This document shows positions 11,304 to 20,810 of a DNA stretch of 64,000 bases, piece after piece. Position 1 is the first letter of the stretch, and each line of letters begins with the position of its first letter. The translations under genes were made by a program, and so were the position numbers. Source of the stretch: Oscarella lobularis (lineage: Eukaryota > Porifera > Homoscleromorpha > Homosclerophorida > Oscarellidae); assembly GCF_947507565.1 (NCBI RefSeq), contig NC_089179.1:3303747-3367746 (forward strand). The letters run 5' to 3'. Below the pieces are notes generated by a model that made no database searches, was not told the origin of the DNA, and saw only the letters and a list, made by a program, of their open reading frames with translations.

Positions 11304-11933
11304 TTATATTTCTTTGCGACTTCGTTTCGCCACATCGACTCTCTTCGCGTCGAACGCTTCGAGAATTTCGCCAAGCTCGACGTCAACGATCGGCCGCTGA
11401 AAAGGTAAGTTATGCATGTGTAAAAATAGTTCATACCGTCTACCTCGCACGTCGAGGGACCCCGAACGCCGGGATCAGCTCGATTTTTGACGTCTTCGGG
11501 GTACAGACCCCGAAGCACGTCCTTCACTGCAGCCGGCCAACAATAAGTTGGCCCGCTCTTTTCGAACGGACCGTCCACGACGCTCGCGCGGCCTAGCCCA
11601 CCGCCGTACTGCAAAAAAGGGCATCATCGATCAATCGATCGATCGATCGAACGAAAGAGCGAGCGATCGTGTTACGCGTCACTTCTACTCACCCACATCG
11701 AATTCTTGAGAGCGAGATACGCTCTCGCTCTCCTCTCGCGATCGCTTTCTGGTCGCCCGTGCCGTTTCTTCATCGACGCTGCTGACAGCTTCGCTGTCAG
11801 CAGCGTCTTCAGCTTCTCAGGGAAATCGAAGCTGTGAAAAATAGGAAATGGCTAATGATGCGTTCTTTTACGGTTTGATCGCCGCGTACCCAGCCGCGTG
11901 GCATTGTCGTTCAAACGCTTGTAAGGCGGACAT
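11304..11933 (-). CDS. Four-exon accessory gene inside the TTAA transposon, function unknown
   Basis: I infer exons 11872-11933, 11693-11831, 11444-11608 and 11304-11396. Introns are 40, 84 and 47 bp, all GT-AG and all phase-consistent, giving about 152 residues ending KRSRKEI. The N-terminus is MSALQAFERQCHAAGYAAIK. A basic stretch KKRHGRPESDRERR recalls an AT-hook-like or nuclear-localisation segment. The centre has YGGGLGRASVVDG and GPTYCWPAAVKDVL, and the C-terminal third is acidic. I do not recognise the family. It diverges from the transposase across about 210 bp, so the two may share a promoter. Agreement of frame over four exons is the main evidence that it is a gene. Confidence 0.6.
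11775..11807. repeat. Perfect 15-bp-arm hairpin
   Basis: GACGCTGCTGACAGC at 11775-11789 is followed by a 3-base loop and its exact complement at 11793-11807. It lies inside the second exon of the transposon accessory gene, where it encodes a short alanine/leucine-rich stretch, so it may be a coding palindrome or a relic insertion. Confidence 0.8.
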
Positions 11934-12146
11934 TGTACAGTAGTTTTTTTCTTGTGACTGGTCTTTTTGTCAATCAATAAAAGCCAATGAACTACGATTA
12001 CTTGCTACATTGACAATGGCCTTTGTCAAATCGGCGAGCTACGATTTTGACAATGGCGCTTGTCCAATAGAGCTGCGTCTTACTAATTTGCAACATTGTC
12101 AATGGTATTGTATCAAATCACGTTGCATTGCTACACAATTGCAACA

Positions 12147-14512
12147 ATGGGTCACGCAAAAAAGTACGGCTCGTGGAGGACAAAGAAACGACAGGGTTTT
12201 AGCGGAGTTCCTTCGTGGAAAAAGCGCCTACCTCAGGCTACGGATAAAGCCCGCACTCCACCAGCAGAATGGTGCCGTCCCGCTGCAAGACCCCAAAAAT
12301 TTTCGGCCGATGGCTATCGCTTCGTTCACCTGGCGCACGTCTTCGACGAATTGTCAAAGGCTTTTTCGTGCAGCCACTGCCAGAAGTCGAATTTCCAGCT
12401 TTTAGAGGTCAACGAGAAGCGACGCGGTTTCTGTTCTACACTGATGCTAAAATGCACGTTATGTAAATCGTGCCATCTTTTTACCACTTCGCCGTCGCTC
12501 GAAAATCAGAAAGGTGGCCAAATACGCAATAAAATAATTTTTATATAACAATATGATCACAGGCGGCCGGAGTTCAGATGTCAATCGACGCGCAGTATTT
12601 GCGGCGGTTCTCATGGGGAAAAGCCGCCAAGACATGCTGAAGTTGGCCGGCGCATTCAATATGCCAGCACCACCTCTCCGCGACAGCTGGAATGACCATA
12701 TCGAGAAAATTGACAACGCTGTCACAGGAGTAAACAAATGACATCTTACTTTATTTACTATTACACAATGCACTGTCGCTTGCAGGTTTTTGAAGAATCT
12801 GCGTTGAAAGCCGTTACCGATTTTCGGAAAAAGAAAGACGTTCCGGAGGATCGAATCGCTGACGCTGCCGTGTCTTTCGACGGCACGTGGGCGAAGCGGG
12901 GACATTCGTCCCACTATGGCGTTCAGGCCCTCGTCTTGCAAACGACAGGCTGCGTAATCGATTTTAATGTTTTCTCGAACCTGTGCGTCGTCTGCGACCG
13001 GATGGAGCGATCCTCGCCGGACACAAGCAGCGACGGCTACAGACGTTGGCTGGAAAGCCACTCGCCTCATTGCCGGAGGAATTTTCGCAGATCGGCGAAC
13101 GCGATGGAGGCGGATGGAGCCGTGGTACTTTGGCAGCGATCGATCGCCAAGTACCAACTGCGGTAAGCACTTCTGGCTGTGCGCCGCAAAATCGTAAAGA
13201 TAGACTACTCACTGTATAGATATTCTACTTTCGTCGGCGACGGTGATTCGAAAGCCTATAAAGCGGTCGTCGACGAATCGATCTACGGATCAGATCAGCC
13301 CATTTCGAGGCAAACTTGCATTGGCCATGTCCAAAAACGAATGGGCACGAAGCTCCGAAAATGGAAAGGGAATCATCGCGGAACAATACTAGAGGATGGC
13401 CATGGCGTTGCCGGTAAAAATCGGCTAACTGATGCCCTAATTGACAAGTAGACTCAACCTGTTTTCGTCTGCTGTTGCTGCATTATATATGTATTTTTAG
13501 ACTTCAAACGTACTACGGCAACGCCATTCGAAAAAACATCGGTGATGTGCCGGGAATGATACGAGCAACCAAGGCCATCCTATACCACTGTAGCCAATTG
13601 CACGGGCAAGACTACCAGACAATCGTCGACGGCGTGAAAGAAGCCTACCGCGAGAAAGAAAAACAAATTGAATTTTACGATCATGGGTCTTGCCCCAAAA
13701 CGGAAGAAGAGCGACATCGCTATTGCCCTGAAGGAAGAGAGTCGTGGTGCCAATGGCAAAAAGACAAGGCGGCGGGTACAGATGAATACGATCCGGAAAA
13801 ATCATCTACGAGATTACCACACTCTTTTTTTCACGCCCTTCGTGGCATTTTTGATATACTGTCGAACGACACTCTTCTTCGTCAGTGCTCAGACGGATAT
13901 ACCCAAAATGCGGTAAATGGATGTATAACTGTTGTGGTGTGGTTTCATTATGCATAAAATTTCTGTAGAACGAATCATTTCACAGTAGCCTTTGGAACCT
14001 GGCCCCGAAATCCCAGCATCGGGGGCCCAAAGCTTATCGCCGTTGCCACAAAGATCGCAGCAGCCTACTTCAATCACGGATACAGAGCACTAACAAGAAC
14101 GATGTGCACAACGGGAATTAACGCCGGAAGCCACTCGTTTGCGGCATTTGAAGAAATCCATCGTCAGAGAATGTCGGCTGCAGAACGAAAGAAACAGAGG
14201 TGGTGGAAGGAGACACGGGTTTCTCGGCGCAATGATAAACGGCGCCAGACTGATAAGCAGAAGAGAAAAGAAGGACCTATGTACGTAGCAGGAGGATTCG
14301 ACGACTGTTCTGAGGAAGTCGAAAAACAGCCGGGACGAAAAAGGAAGTCAAATCCCATTTCTTCTTCTGCCCCGAAGTTGGCGAAAGGTGAGCGACGAAC
14401 GTCCGGTCGTGTGAGGAGAGTGACTGAGCGACTGCGAGAAATGATTGAAGCAGAAAGGGAGTGGGGAGAGGCGGCAGGAGAAGAGGAGGCAGACAAGGAG
14501 GCAGAAGAATAA
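12147..14512 (+). CDS. Mutator/Kolobok-like DDE transposase with six exons, one frameshift
   Basis: Exons 12147-12513, 12563-12729, 12786-13162, 13220-13447, 13501-13912 and 13969-14512; introns of 49-57 bp, all GT-AG. The N-terminus MGHAKKYGSWRTKK precedes a CxxC zinc-finger-like region (CSHC ... CTLCKSC). Exon 3 has the first catalytic aspartate in VSFDGTWAKRGHSSHYG, then EADGAVVLWQRS. Exon 4 begins YSTFVGDGDSKAY with the second aspartate, followed by CIGHVQKRMGTKL. Exon 5 covers LQTYYGNAIRK through CSDGYTQNAN. In exon 6 the frame entering from exon 5 stops early; the conserved-looking GPKLIAVATKIAAAYFNHGY is in the next frame, so about one base was gained or lost near a G/C run around 14025-14040. 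The copy is therefore probably inactive, or this is a sequence error. The C-terminal tail is lysine- and glutamate-rich. Confidence 0.82.
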
Positions 14513-15281
14513 AAATATGTATCCACCTGAGCCGTATATAGATAAATATATATACATATGGCTCTGACGTACATACGTGAATGACGTCACCACGTCACGA
14601 TACGTTCTCGAACGCTTTATTCGGTGTCTGACACCGACCGCGAGAGACTCGATCGAAGGAATGAGGCGTGAGACAGCTCAGGTAGGCCACCTCTTGCTGT
14701 TTTTGAGGCTGCGTAACTTTGGAAGGCCTCCCACGCTAACGTCACGCAAGCTGCCCCTTTATCCCACTTGGAACTGTTTCTCTCGTTCAGTGACGCGAAC
14801 TACCCAGAAAGCCTAACACGATCGCGATCGTGAACTTCTTCCGCACACAACTACGACGGCTTTTTTCGATCGAACTCGTTGGCTGTCAGAAAAAGGCCGA
14901 AACGTGAATGAAATGGCGCTTAGAACCCGTACTTCGGCCGAAAACTCGCTCTATTTTTCGAACGAAGTAACTTACTGAAAAAAGCGATCGTAGTTGTGTG
15001 CGGACGGAAGTGTCGATCGCGATAGTTCGCCCAGTTCAGCCCAGTTCTACTCCTGAAAGGAAGGAAACGGTTCGAAGTCGCTCGATGTCCCTCGATTGTT
15101 AGCGGTCGGGGTACGAACGCTCTCGAACGACCTTCGAAACCGTTCGAATGCCAGAACTAAAGTGCTATGCCTATGCGTCATTCTACGTCAAGCCACGCCC
15201 GGAGTAGTTGTTTCTAATGAGGAAAGAAACGCCTTTTCCTGGATACGGTGGCCACGCCCCCTGACTACCCCTTTCGCGGCC
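14513..15281. other. Right non-coding arm of the transposon
   Basis: About 770 bp with no convincing gene. It holds short CGATCGCGATCG-type palindromes around 14820 and 15015 and repeated TTCGAACG-like words, then the right inverted repeat. Near 15217-15234 it shares an AACGCCTT/TCCT block with the right end of the MITE at 7382-8048. Confidence 0.6.
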
Positions 15282-15285
15282 TTAA

Positions 15286-15670
15286 TCTCTTGTGTAGGTG
15301 TGTCTCATTGAGTCACGTGATCTTGCGTTTTTTTCTTCAACGTTTCTCGCCAGAACGGCTTCGGAGGCCCACCGTAGCATTTGCGATACCTTTATTAAAC
15401 CCATTCTTGGCGTAAGAGAAAGCCAAACGTGGTCGAGTCAGAGGAGAGGCTCCTTTCTTTTCTAGCCTTCCTGCGTTCTCGTTCTCGGCCTTCTCTACCG
15501 TATCCTCATTTCCGAGAGCTAAAGAACTCGAAGCACAATGGGAAAAATGTCACCACAAGTTGGAAGCGGTGTCTCAAATGGGCGAACAGTTTTTCAAGCC
15601 AGAAAAATAGCCCCCGTAGGCGGGAGGGCTCTTCTCAACGTCAAGAGACAAGGCACAAAGGATCATAGTG
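15286..15670. repeat. P450 upstream repeat module, copy 4
   Basis: Fourth copy of the module, with TCACGTGA at 15313-15320, here preceded by TGAGTCA (AP-1-like) where other copies have CGAGTCA. It was the upstream region of P450 copy 4 before the transposon inserted between them. The rest, up to 15883, is 3'-flank sequence of the kind found before copies 3 and 4. Confidence 0.72.
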
Positions 15671-15883
15671 TATTAGTAGGATAAAGAATGGAAAGGTACA
15701 GTTTCTCATCTTGGCCACTCAGCCGCCACTGCGTCTATAGTTTCACCATAGCCAACCCGACCTGCAGAATACAGCTAGTTCAGCAAAGACTTCACACATA
15801 AACATAAAAAAACAGACATCGCAGAACGAAAAACGCCGGTTTCAAATACCCTACATGGTTGATGGCGGAAAAATTTCCGAAGC

Positions 15884-17897
15884 TCATTTTTTTTTTATGG
15901 ATATCACACATCCATCCGCCGGAACTATCGTCGCATCGAAAATCATTTTATAACTTTTATCCGTTTCAATACGACGCCAGTCAGCCATGCCAGAGGCAAT
16001 TGCCGACGTTAGAAGTACCGATAGTTCGGCGATATTTTTACCCACGCACCGATGCGCTCCAACGCCAAAGGGAATATAGTGCTTCACATTTCGAATGTGT
16101 TCGCGACGTTCTGGCCCGAATCTATCAGGATCGAACTTGTGGGGTTCGGAAAAGCCGTCGTCGAATAGAACGTGGCGTAAGTTTGGAACGACCCACGTGT
16201 CCTTGGATATAAAAATGCCATTGATCTTGCAATCGCGCTTGGCCTTCAAGCCGAGACAGAAAAGCGGGTTTTCAAAACGTAGAATTTCTCTCATAACCTT
16301 AAGTAAGAAAATCGAGTATTTATAACAAAGTCCTACTTTACAGATCACTGCATCACTTACTTGCGTTGTGTAGGTCATCTGGTTCAATATTTCGGTGGTG
16401 ATTGGACTGTCGTTCGGGCGAAGTTGGATCTGTTCACTGTGCATTCGAGCTAGAACGTCGGGATGGGCGCTCATGAGACCGAAAAATGCGGTCAGCGTCG
16501 ATACGGTCGTGTCGAGACCCCCAAGAAGGAAACTCACTTGATGATCGATGACAATTCGTTTGATGTCAGAGTCTTCCAACTGGCCTTCGCTTTTCTCAAT
16601 CAAAGACTGTATCCAATAGTCGGTAAAAGAATACAGCTTTCTCCCTTCTCTCGCGCGCTCAATGGAAGCCTGGACAATGGGCGTCATATCGCGAATCAAT
16701 ACTTTGCGAGCTTTCAAGGCACGCCAGAACGTCGTACCAGGAAAGTTCAAAGGAAACGCCTGAATTCCCTTTATCAATGCATAATAATTCTCTCTCCAAC
16801 GTATGTGATGGTCATAGTCCGATCCCAAGAAAGCGTTCATGAGAAAATCGAAGACCATGTCGCGAGCTCTCGACTGAACCCGAATCGTCCCGCTTCCGTT
16901 ATTTCGCTCGCACTCCCTGATCCAAAGACGAAGGTGCTTTCGAATATTGCTTTCCATCGTAGGCAAATACGACGTCAATCTCTTGCGCGAGAAAACGGAA
17001 ATCAACGTTTTTCGAAGAAAGGCGTGTTCCGCTCCGCCCAAGAGCATCAGCGTCTTGCCGAAGAGGCTGCTGTCGGCGGCAGTTAGAGATATAGTGAAAT
17101 CGCCGCCTTGTGCTTTCATAACGGTCTTGAATACAGTGGCATCGTTGACGAACAACGCAAATCTTTATAGTATACAACAAAATCAAGCGACGTCTGATTA
17201 ATTAATTGATTAATTAATTAATTAAAATTAATTAACCAACAAGCAAGATACATTTTATTCTCTTATATCCATGGTTTAGCGGACTGAGACTGACACGCAC
17301 AATAGACTTAGTTAATTAATCTAACATTTAATTAATTGCATACTCTCGCCTAAGCTGTGACCAGAGCCCTATAAAAGAGAGCTGCGACAACTCGATTTAT
17401 CACGTGACTCACGTGAGCCACTGGACGCCATTTTGTGTCCAGCTTCGCCAGTTTAGGCTGATCGTACCGCTACCGTATGAAACTTCTACGTGACATAAAC
17501 GTACTGTTTTTCGGGCAGCTGCTCTAACGCATCCCGCAAGCGGTACGATGTGCCTAAACTCGCGAAGCTGGACACAAGATGGCGCCCATATGTACGGGGT
17601 TGTCGCAGCTCTCTTTTATACGGCTTTGGCTGTGACTAGCGCGTCACGGAATAACATTTACCTCTGACATTTACTATGTACGTACCTTCCCAATAATGAA
17701 TCCCACGACACTCTTCCTCTTGCGAAAGCTTCAGAGACAAACTTGTGCCCATCCCGTCCGAGCGGAATTAGGTTTCCTATAAAGGGAGGAACCCATTTGG
17801 GACCGGGAATGCCTTTTCCAAGCCGATGCAAGCGCCTCTGTTCCAACGCGGCAAGCACAACTAGGGTGAAAACAACAATAGCGAGAGCGAGAAGCAT
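15884..17897 (-). CDS. Cytochrome P450, array copy 5 (subfamily A body, B flanks)
   Basis: Exons 17686-17897, 16361-17162 and 15884-16297 (212, 802 and 414 bp), about 475 residues. It has GGLDTT in the I-helix, EILR, and the haem loop FGVGAHRCVGKN. Like copy 1 it has a 63-bp, stop-free intron 2 (16298-16360). The body is clearly A-type (for example HRLGKGIPGPKWVPPF), but the first 22 residues (MTMLLALAIVVFTLVVLAAL) and the sequence 5' of it match B copies 4 and 6. Its last residues (SIKKK) and 3' flank match B copies 3 and 4. Intron 1 holds a hAT-type MITE (17362-17628). Intact and probably functional. Confidence 0.91.
17362..17628. mobile_element. hAT-type MITE (267 bp) in intron 1 of P450 copy 5
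   Basis: Flanked by an exact 8-bp duplication GCTGTGAC (17354-17361 and 17629-17636). The empty site is present in P450 copy 1 around 1572-1579. Terminal inverted repeats of about 30 bp begin CAGAGCCCTATAAAAGAGAG on the left and CAAAGCCGTATAAAAGAGAG on the right. Inverted similarity extends inwards over about 100 bp per arm (GTGTCCAGCTTCGC on both), so the element is nearly a fold-back. An 8-bp target duplication with CA-starting ends is typical of hAT elements. It has no coding capacity. Confidence 0.92.
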
Positions 17898-17903
17898 CGT
17901 CAC

Positions 17904-18505
17904 CGTCAGCCGTCAGGGCACTATAATAAGATTATTATGTCACCGTGAGGAAGTGACGTCAATGGTTTCAAGTCCCGTACAACCATTTCCTTTGAAAGCT
18001 AGATTTAGTACAGTGACTAGCCGCCACTCGCAAAGCCGCGACCAAAAGTGAGGAACAATCACACCACGATTTGGAAGCGATGTCTCAAATGGACGAACAG
18101 GTTTTGCCACTTCGCAGCTGTTTCGATCTCTCAAGCCAGAAAAATTAGCCCTACAATATTAAGGCTGGGCTTTAATTACTCACCGTTGTCGTTTAATTGG
18201 GCGTGAATTAAACGTCAAGAGATATGGAACAAAGGTTATAGTAACCCAGTTATGAAATGGAAAGGTAGTTTCTTGGCCCCATGCACTGCCTCTATATATA
18301 GTTTCACCCTGAGTTTCACCATAGCAACCGACCAGCAATAGATGACGATGTTTCCCTGGCTAAGAATTCTCGGCCGATTCCTCGGCCGTTATAGGCATGT
18401 TACATACAGTATCTAGTTGAGCAAGAAGTTCACAAAAACACGAAACGAAAAATCGCGAAACGAAAAACACCTGTTTCAAGTTTATGGCGAAAAAATTTCC
18501 AAAAA
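17904..18505. promoter_or_regulatory. Region 5' of P450 copy 5
   Basis: No gene seen. The first 60 bp (CCGTCAGGGCACTATAATAA) match the region 5' of copy 4 (10785-10860). A block GCCGCCACTCGCAAAGCCGC at about 18021 recurs at about 20590, 5' of copy 6. The distal part resembles the degraded module and the 3' flank seen elsewhere in the array. No TCACGTGA palindrome is present here. Confidence 0.5.
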
Positions 18506-20383
18506 TCATCTTTCTCTGATGGATATCACACATCCGTCCGCCGGAACTCTCGCAGCATCAAAAATTATTTTGTAACTCTGATCCGTTTCAATGCGATGCC
18601 AGTCCGCAATTCCAGAGGCAATTGCCGTGGTTAGAAGAATCGAAAGTTCGGCGAGATTTTTGCCCACACACCGATGCACTCCAACGCCAAAGGGAATATA
18701 GTGCTTCACATTTCGAATGTGTTCGCGACGTTCTGGCCCAAATCTATCAGGATCGAACTTGTGGGGCTCAGAAAAGCTGTCGGTATATAGAACGCCGCGT
18801 AAATTTACAACAACCATCGTCTCCTTGTGTATGAAAATGCCATTGATCTTGCGATCACGCTCTGCTGTGAAGCCGAGACCCATAAGAGGGTTTTCAAAAC
18901 GAAGAATTTCTCTCATAACCTAGAAAAAAATAAATAGATGTTATCCTTGAATATCATTTAGTCATTAGCCAAGCCACTTATGTACTTGTGTTGTGTAGGT
19001 CATCTGGTCTAATATTTCTGTTGTGACTGGATTGTCGTCCGGGCGAAGTTGGTTCTGTTCACTGCGTATTCTAGCCATAACGTCGGGATGGGTGCTCATG
19101 AGAGCGAAAAATGCCGTAAGCGTTGATACAGTCGTATCAAGACCCGCAAAAAGGAAAGTCACTAACTGGTCTGTGACAATTCGTTTCATATCAGAGTCGC
19201 TAAACTGTCCGTCGCTTTTCTCAATCAGAGACTGCATCCAATAGTCTGTAAGGGAATATAGTTGTTTCCCTTCTCTTACGCGCTCAATGGAAGCCTCGAC
19301 AACGGCCGTCATATGGCCAATCAATAACTTGCGAGCGTTCATGGCACGCCAAAACGTCGTACCAGGAATGTTTATAGGCAAGGAAACCATTCCCTTTATC
19401 ATTGTGTCATAATTCTTCCTCCAATGTAGGCTAGGGTCATAGTCGTTTCCCAAGAAGACCTTCATGAGAAAATCAAATACCATGTCGCGAGCTTTCGACG
19501 CAACCCTAATCGTTCCGTTTCCATCGTTTCTCTCGCACTCACTGATCCAAACACGAAGGTGCTTTCGAGCATTGTTTTCCATCGTAGGCAAATAGGAAGT
19601 CAATCTCTTTCGCGAGAAAACGGATATCAGCGTTTTTCGAAGAAAAGCGTGTTCCTTTCCGCGCACGAAAAACAGCGTTTCGCCGAAGAGGCTGTTGTCG
19701 GCGGAAGATAAAGCTATAGTAAAGTCGCAGCCTTGTTCTTTCATTACGGTCTTGAATACAGTGGCATCGTTGACGTACAACATAAATCTTTATAAAACAA
19801 AATCCGTCAAGCGACATCTATAGTTATAACTAACAAGCAAGGTAATGTGTCGCAGAATACAGACTAAATTAATTAATTGATATGTTAATTCATAAATTTA
19901 ATACGTGAGACGCGAAGATTACGTACGACTACATGCACTAGTGCACGATCGACTCTCGATATCTCGCGCGAGCCCTGTGACGAACTGATAGTTAATATCT
20001 ATATGTTAGGTGTGGTTTCTGTCCACTTCCTGTTTGCTAGTTACTTAAGGCTGTAACTATGTCTAGCACAATAGATTACTCTGCACGTAACATGGTGACA
20101 GGTGTGGGGATTAGGTATAGGCCAGACCGGGGCGCAACGGCCTCGGTCTGAAATAACATTTATTAGCGTACTTTCCCAAAATTGAATCCCACGACACTTT
20201 TCCTCGCGCGAAGACTTCGCTGCTAAACTTGTGAAGATCTCGTATGAGCGGAATTAGGTTTCCTATAAATGGAACAAGCCATTTTGGACCAGGAATGCCT
20301 CTTCCAAGTCGACGCAAGCGAATCTGTTCCAACGCGGCAAGCACAACTAGGGTGAAAACAACAAGAGCGAGAGCGAGAAGCAT
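18506..20383 (-). CDS. Cytochrome P450, array copy 6 (subfamily B)
   Basis: Exons 20172-20383, 18986-19787 and 18506-18919 (212, 802 and 414 bp), about 475 residues, with AGLDTT, EILR and FGVGVHRCVGKN. The exon 1 donor has AAA before GTACGC, so the junction codon becomes Lys, where other copies have Arg. The first residues of exon 2 read FMLYVND instead of FALYVND. It is the 5'-most member of the array on the coding strand. Its upstream region (20390-20810) is unrelated to the TCACGTGA module, apart from the GCCGCCACTCGC block shared with copy 5, and merges with the 3' end of the Kelch gene. Confidence 0.92.
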
Positions 20384-20810
20384 CGTCACCGGATCTGGTC
20401 ACCGTGAGGAAGTGACGTCACATGTTTCAAGTCCCGTACGCACATTTCTCTGGTATTTGAGAGCGTGCGTTACGCGAAGAAGAAACCGCCCCGAACTGCG
20501 ACGAAACTCGTCCTTCCCGAGGCTTCCTCAGCTATTTTCTGTTTTCTATATAATGTGTTGTGCCACTCAGAAAAGTCCTCTCCATCGCAGCCGCCGCCAC
20601 TCGCAAAGCCGCGACCAAAAGTTCCCAACTTACTCTAATCGACTTCAAGTCGCCAAATCGAAGCCGAAAGAACTAACACTACCGTACGCGACGTCGCGCA
20701 GAAGCAACTTCCAGGGCAAACAGTTGAACTCTTGAAGGAATACCGTTGGCTTACGTCACGGTGACGTCATGCAATACACAACATCGATCACACAGAAGGG
20801 TGTCTTTCAA

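Larger units (their letters stand above)
11032..15281. mobile_element. TTAA-flanked DNA transposon, Kolobok/Mutator-like, two genes
   Basis: 4.25-kb element bounded by TTAA on both sides (11028-11031 and 15282-15285). Imperfect terminal inverted repeats start GGCCGCGATAGGG on the left and GGCCGCGAAAGGG on the right. It split the P450 upstream module that belonged to copy 4. It carries a six-exon transposase on the plus strand (12147-14512) and a four-exon gene of unknown function on the minus strand (11304-11933). The TTAA target plus a DDE transposase of the Mutator-like family (the type I recall as Pfam PF20700) points to the Kolobok superfamily. piggyBac is the other TTAA user, but its transposase looks different. 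Superfamily assignment is inference. Confidence 0.8.

Noticed and set aside
11032-15281. piggyBac element, because of the TTAA target sites
   Set aside because: The transposase motifs (VSFDGTW, FVGDGDS, CIGHVQKRMG) are of the Mutator-like type, not piggyBac, so Kolobok-like is the better fit.
16463-17086. Long plus-strand open frame of 207 codons opposite P450 copy 5
   Set aside because: It is antisense to exon 2 of a clear P450, and similar antisense frames occur at the same place in the other copies; this is explained by the codon pattern of the real gene.
20244-20735. 163-codon plus-strand frame upstream of P450 copy 6
   Set aside because: It overlaps P450 exon 1 in antisense and repetitive upstream sequence; no conservation with the other copies.
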